NCBI GenBank assembly: GCA_016875255.1 | Contig: VGRU01000169.1 | Coordinates: forward strand, 1-8,022 | Origin: Deltaproteobacteria bacterium | GTDB lineage: Bacteria > Desulfobacterota > BSN033 > UBA1163 | Length of the DNA: 8,022 bases | Direction: 5' to 3' | Part shown: one piece after another, positions 5,879 to 8,022 of the stretch | Layout: every line of letters starts with the position of its first letter | Position numbering within the stretch: the first letter of the stretch is position 1 | Position numbers and translations under genes: made by a program | Notes under the pieces: generated by a model | The model's input: the letters and a program-made list of their open reading frames with translations, nothing else | Told to the model about the DNA's origin: nothing | The model's database searches: none

Positions 5879-5911
5879 ATAAGAAAACAGGCGGGAAAGA
5901 GGAGGAGAGCA

Positions 5912-6547
5912 ATGATTGTTAAACAATACGAAGTCGGAAATTTTTCTGTCTTCTGTTATCTGATCGGGGACAAGGAGACGAAAGAGGGGCTGTTCATCGA
6001 CCCTTCGGATGATGCGGAAAGACTCTTATCCGAGGCGAAATCTCATGGTATCAGTAAAATCAAGTATATCGTCAATACCCATTGCCATGTGGACCATGTC
6101 ATGGGCAATGCGGAGATGAAAAAAAAGAGTGGCGCCAAAATCGTCATCCATGAAGAAGAGGCCCCTTACCTCAGCCGCACCCCTCCCGATCTTCTCATGA
6201 TGTTCAGCGCCACCCAATCTCCTCCTGCCGACATTCTGGTCAAAGAGGGCGATCTGATCAAGGTGGGGAAAGTCGAACTTAAAGTTCTCCACACGCCCGG
6301 CCACTCTCCGGGTGGAATGTCCCTCTATATGGATGGGATGGTCTTTACCGGCGACACCCTTTTTGTGGGCTCGGTGGGAAGGACGGACTTCCCTGGAAGT
6401 TCCTGGGATGTGATGGAAGGTTCCATCCAGAAGAAACTCTACACACTGCCCGGCGACACGATCGTCTTCCCCGGCCATAACTACGGTTCCACACCGACCT
6501 CAACGATCCAATACGAGAAGCGACACAATCCCTTCGTCCGTGGATGA
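5912..6547 (+). CDS. Metallo-beta-lactamase-fold hydrolase, glyoxalase II/YcbL-like
   Basis: This is a 211-residue cytoplasmic MBL-fold enzyme, most likely a thioester hydrolase of the hydroxyacylglutathione-hydrolase-like class. All metal ligands are visible: H57, H59, D61 and H62 in THCHVDH, H131 in HTPGHSPGG, the bridging D148 in FTGDTLF and H189 in FPGHNYG. GRTDFPGSS (156-164) and the short length, without the extra C-terminal domain of classical GloB, point to the YcbL-type subgroup. The start at 5912 is chosen for GAGGAGGAG six bases upstream; an upstream TTG at 5849 would add 21 basic residues and overlaps a promoter-like sequence. The true substrate (lactoylglutathione or another thioester) is not determined by sequence. 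It appears monocistronic. Confidence 0.9.
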   Translation: MIVKQYEVGNFSVFCYLIGDKETKEGLFIDPSDDAERLLSEAKSHGISKIKYIVNTHCHVDHVMGNAEMKKKSGAKIVIHEEEAPYLSRTPPDLLMMFSATQSPPADILVKEGDLIKVGKVELKVLHTPGHSPGGMSLYMDGMVFTGDTLFVGSVGRTDFPGSSWDVMEGSIQKKLYTLPGDTIVFPGHNYGSTPTSTIQYEKRHNPFVRG

Positions 6548-6638
6548 AGAGAAAGAGCGCCCTCATCCGGGGGACATTCGTAGTTTCTTCCTATCTTAAG
6601 CAGGAAAGGCATTCTTCCTCTCAGAAAATGTGGCATAT

Positions 6639-6668
6639 TTGACACTCTTTCGATGCTTATGATATAAA
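6639..6668 (+). promoter_or_regulatory. Sigma-70-type promoter of the riboswitch/tonB transcript
   Basis: A perfect -35 TTGACA (6639-6644) is followed after 18 bp by TATAAA (6663-6668). The expected start near 6675 lies about ten bases before the first conserved element of the cobalamin riboswitch, which is the right place for a riboswitch leader. Confidence 0.6.
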
Positions 6669-6683
6669 GAGTTAAAATTGAAT

Positions 6684-6850
6684 AGGTGTTCAGGTGGCTT
6701 GATGCCTCAAAAGGGAACCCCGTGAGAACCGGGGACGGCCACGCCGCTGTAATCGGGGACGAAACCTGCCAGTAACCACTGCCCTTCGACAAGCTCAGGG
6801 TGGGAAGGGGCAGGGATTAGGATGATCCGTAAGCCAGAAAACCTGCCTGA
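6684..6850 (+). ncRNA. Cobalamin (B12) riboswitch aptamer
   Basis: Conserved blocks appear in the right order: the 5' AGGTG (6684-6688), GATGCCTCAAAAGGGAACCC (6701-6720), CGTGAGAACCGGGGACGG, CGCCGCTGTAAT (6742-6753), CCACTG...GGGAAGG (6776-6808), GGATGATCCGTAAGCC and the B12 box AAGCCAGAAAACCTGCCT (6831-6848). It binds adenosylcobalamin or a related corrinoid and here would control tonB by transcription termination. The variable arm between CCACTG and GGGAAGG holds a 19-base dispersed-repeat-like sequence (6782-6800). A hairpin with stems CTTCAC (6856-6861) and GTGAAG (6885-6890) follows the aptamer and is probably part of the switching platform. Confidence 0.9.
6782..6800. repeat. REP-like repeat unit in the riboswitch variable arm
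   Basis: CCCTTCGACAAGCTCAGGG has CCCT/AGGG ends and forms the tip of the variable stem of the cobalamin riboswitch. From memory, this sequence or its complement is a repeat scattered through many bacterial genomes, often mis-translated as a PELVEG peptide. Here it seems to have replaced or extended a structurally tolerant arm without disturbing the conserved core. Its repeat status in this genome cannot be checked from one copy. Confidence 0.5.
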
Positions 6851-6901
6851 ATACGCTTCACGCTTAGGTCTTCGGTGGAAGGCTGTGAAGGGTGACGTTG
6901 A

Positions 6902-6938
6902 AAAAAACCCGCTCTTTCTCCCGAAGAGCGGGTTTTTT
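6902..6938 (+). terminator. Rho-independent terminator of the cobalamin riboswitch
   Basis: CCCGCTCTT (6908-6916) pairs perfectly with AAGAGCGGG (6924-6932) around a 7-base loop. The flanking A-run (6902-6907) pairs with the T-run (6933-6938), giving a stem of up to 15 bp ending in six Ts. It lies 51 bases after the B12 box and about 208 bases before tonB, the expected position for corrinoid-dependent premature termination. Confidence 0.85.
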
Positions 6939-6941
6939 ATT

Positions 6942-7119
6942 GCTCTATGGGACACCGGCCAAAGATGCTTTCAAAGGTTTAGAATGCGGTTTTTTAATGT
7001 AGTCCTAAAGCCCTGTTGTTTTTATAATCGTTGACTATACCGGCGATCTGACGCATTGATTATTTGAAGGTTTCCGCTCTAAAACTTTTTCAACATCCCT
7101 GACCGATGTCCCATAGAGC
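6942..7119. repeat. Long imperfect inverted repeat in the tonB leader
   Basis: GCTCTATGGGACA (6942-6954) is exactly inverted at 7107-7119, and similarity continues inward. Arms 6942-6989 and 7074-7119 match at about 36 of 48 positions by eye. They enclose about 84 bases without a credible gene. The left arm begins four bases after the riboswitch T-tract and the right arm ends 27 bases before the tonB ATG. The transcript could therefore form a long stem between terminator and start codon. It may be a small inserted element or two inverted fragments of a repeat. Confidence 0.6.
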
Positions 7120-7146
7120 CCAAATATATTTTTTAAATATATCAAA

Positions 7147-8022
7147 ATGAACGGAACCTGGAATTTTAAACTCTTTATATCCATCTCGTTGGGACTCCAC
7201 TTCTTTGTCTTTTCCCTTCTTTCCATCCTCCTGCCGGATTTTAAGATCACACAACTTCCGCGTTTGAACATTGAAGTCTCTCTTCTTCCCATCATCAAGG
7301 AGGAAAGGGAGCCGTTGAGAAAGGTGGAAGACAGGTCAAAAGTTCAGAGTTCGCCTGCCCGCCAAGCCACTTCTTCGGCAGGCGGGGAGTTCGGCCTCCA
7401 GCCCATAAGGGCCTACGGCCCGGAGGGAGTTCGGGGTGAAGAGGTTGAGATAAAGACCGAAGCACACGCACCCGTGAAAACCCATGAGGAGAGGAAGGTT
7501 TCTCAGGTTGAGAAGATAGAGATCACTCTTCCCCAAAAGGAACTTGAGCCTGTATCCACTTCACCCGTTCAGGGCGAAGTGAGAGTCGTTTCTGTCAATG
7601 AACCCAAGCCCTCTTTATTAGAAAATGAAAAAAAGGAAATAAGGAGCAAGCAGGAAGAAAGGGTTGTCATCGCATCGCTTGGAAATCCCTTTCCTCAAAC
7701 CAGTTCCTCTGAAACGCCTCGCGTGGCGATAAAGAGTCCTTCCCTCTCCGAAGGTGAGGTCATCCTTGCTCAACCCCGATATGCTGAAAATCCCAAACCC
7801 CTCTATCCCCGGGAGGCGAGGAAAAAAGGATACGAAGGAGAGGTTTTACTCAGGGTTGAAGTCTTATCCAATGGCCGGGTGGGAGAGATTGAGGTGAGGC
7901 GTTCTTCGGGTCATGAGGTTTTGGACCGTTCTGCCATTTCCGCCGTGAAGCAGTGGAAATTTGTCCCTGCGAAAAAGGGTGAAACCCCGGTTCCCGGATG
8001 GGTCAATATCCCTGTTGCTTTC
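7147..8022 (+). CDS. tonB: TonB energy-transducing protein (3' partial)
   Basis: TonB couples the inner-membrane proton gradient, through ExbB/ExbD, to outer-membrane receptors such as the B12 receptor BtuB. The frame is open from the ATG at 7147 to the right edge (292 codons) and probably lacks only its last few residues. Seen are a short basic N-terminus and one membrane anchor (LFISISLGLHFFVFSLLSILL, about residues 9-29, with the Ser/His typical of TonB anchors). A long charged periplasmic linker spans about 30-205. The C-terminal domain includes NPKPLYPREARKKGYEGEV, VLSNGRVGEIEV, SSGHEVLDRSAISAVKQW and KFVPAKKG. No Shine-Dalgarno is evident; an AT-rich hairpin (7124-7142) lies just before the ATG. 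An in-frame TAG at 7114 rules out an upstream start. Two palindromic repeat units lie within the linker. The B12 riboswitch upstream indicates repression by corrinoid. Confidence 0.93.
   Translation, partial: MNGTWNFKLFISISLGLHFFVFSLLSILLPDFKITQLPRLNIEVSLLPIIKEEREPLRKVEDRSKVQSSPARQATSSAGGEFGLQPIRAYGPEGVRGEEVEIKTEAHAPVKTHEERKVSQVEKIEITLPQKELEPVSTSPVQGEVRVVSVNEPKPSLLENEKKEIRSKQEERVVIASLGNPFPQTSSSETPRVAIKSPSLSEGEVILAQPRYAENPKPLYPREARKKGYEGEVLLRVEVLSNGRVGEIEVRRSSGHEVLDRSAISAVKQWKFVPAKKGETPVPGWVNIPVAF
7347..7433. repeat. Two palindromic units with exact 40-bp periodicity inside tonB
   Basis: GAGTTCG occurs at 7347, 7387 and 7427, exactly 40 bp apart. The two 33-bp intervals are GC-rich and palindromic. 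The first pairs CGCCTGCC (7352-7359) with GGCAGGCG (7377-7384). The second has CCTCC/GGAGG ends around GGGCC-TAC-GGCCC (7409-7421). They encode a glycine- and proline-containing stretch in the TonB linker, unlike the charged residues on either side. This looks like insertion of mobile palindromic repeats in a tolerant linker. Confidence 0.55.

Noticed and set aside
5849..5911. TTG start adding 21 residues to the metallo-hydrolase
   Set aside because: The extension is basic and non-conserved, overlaps a promoter-like sequence, and the ATG at 5912 has a strong ribosome-binding site.
6542..6569. GGATGA/TCATCC inverted repeat at the hydrolase stop codon as a terminator
   Set aside because: The 6-bp stem has a 16-base loop and no following T-tract.
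6822..7034. Plus-strand 70-codon open frame across the riboswitch 3' end and terminator
   Set aside because: It runs through the B12 box and terminator stem, structured RNA rather than coding sequence.
7035..7298. Minus-strand 87-codon frame overlapping the start of tonB; part of it (YGTSVRDVEKVLER) looks vaguely like a transposase helix
   Set aside because: It is antisense to the TonB membrane anchor, and the suggestive stretch lies in the inverted-repeat arm. The resemblance is too weak to call a transposase remnant.
7347..7433. CRISPR-like array because of regularly spaced GAGTTCG
   Set aside because: The repeat is only seven bases, the intervals are palindromic, and the region is an open coding frame of tonB.

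Overview
This window looks like a chromosomal stretch from a Gram-negative bacterium, probably an anaerobe or facultative anaerobe of the Desulfobacterota/Nitrospirota type. The evidence is a peptide-type ABC importer, a sigma-54 (-24/-12) promoter, two tandem acyl-CoA dehydrogenases, a TonB protein (which implies an outer membrane) and many short palindromic repeats between and inside genes. The lineage is an inference; no rRNA or other marker gene is present.

Layout. Bases 1-1586 (+): the end of a DppD/OppD-type ATPase (cut by the left edge) followed by its DppF/OppF-type partner. Bases 1587-2050: an AT-rich gap holding a three-hairpin palindromic element, candidate activator sites and a near-consensus sigma-54 promoter. 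Bases 2051-3068 (+): a three-gene operon of two small, mutually similar membrane proteins and a stand-alone CheY-like receiver. I do not recognise the family of the small proteins, and this operon is the best candidate here for an undescribed system. Bases 3124-5579 (-): two paralogous acyl-CoA dehydrogenases transcribed leftward from a promoter at about 5656-5682, with a palindromic repeat pair between them. Bases 5580-5911: that promoter plus a nested palindrome of about 145 bp. Bases 5912-6547 (+): a metallo-beta-lactamase-fold hydrolase of the glyoxalase II/YcbL type. Bases 6548-7146: a sigma-70-like promoter, a cobalamin riboswitch with an intrinsic terminator, then a long imperfect inverted repeat. 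Bases 7147-8022 (+): tonB, open at the right edge and lacking only its last few codons.

How the parts work together. The Dpp ATPases would power uptake of di/oligopeptides through permeases encoded upstream, outside the window. The dehydrogenase pair is a catabolic acyl-CoA module. The B12 riboswitch upstream of tonB fits repression of energised corrinoid uptake when cobalamin is plentiful. The sigma-54 operon suggests an inducible envelope or signalling response.

A recurring theme is the load of short palindromic repeats. One lies in the variable arm of the riboswitch, and two GC-rich units lie inside the linker-coding part of tonB with an exact 40-bp spacing.
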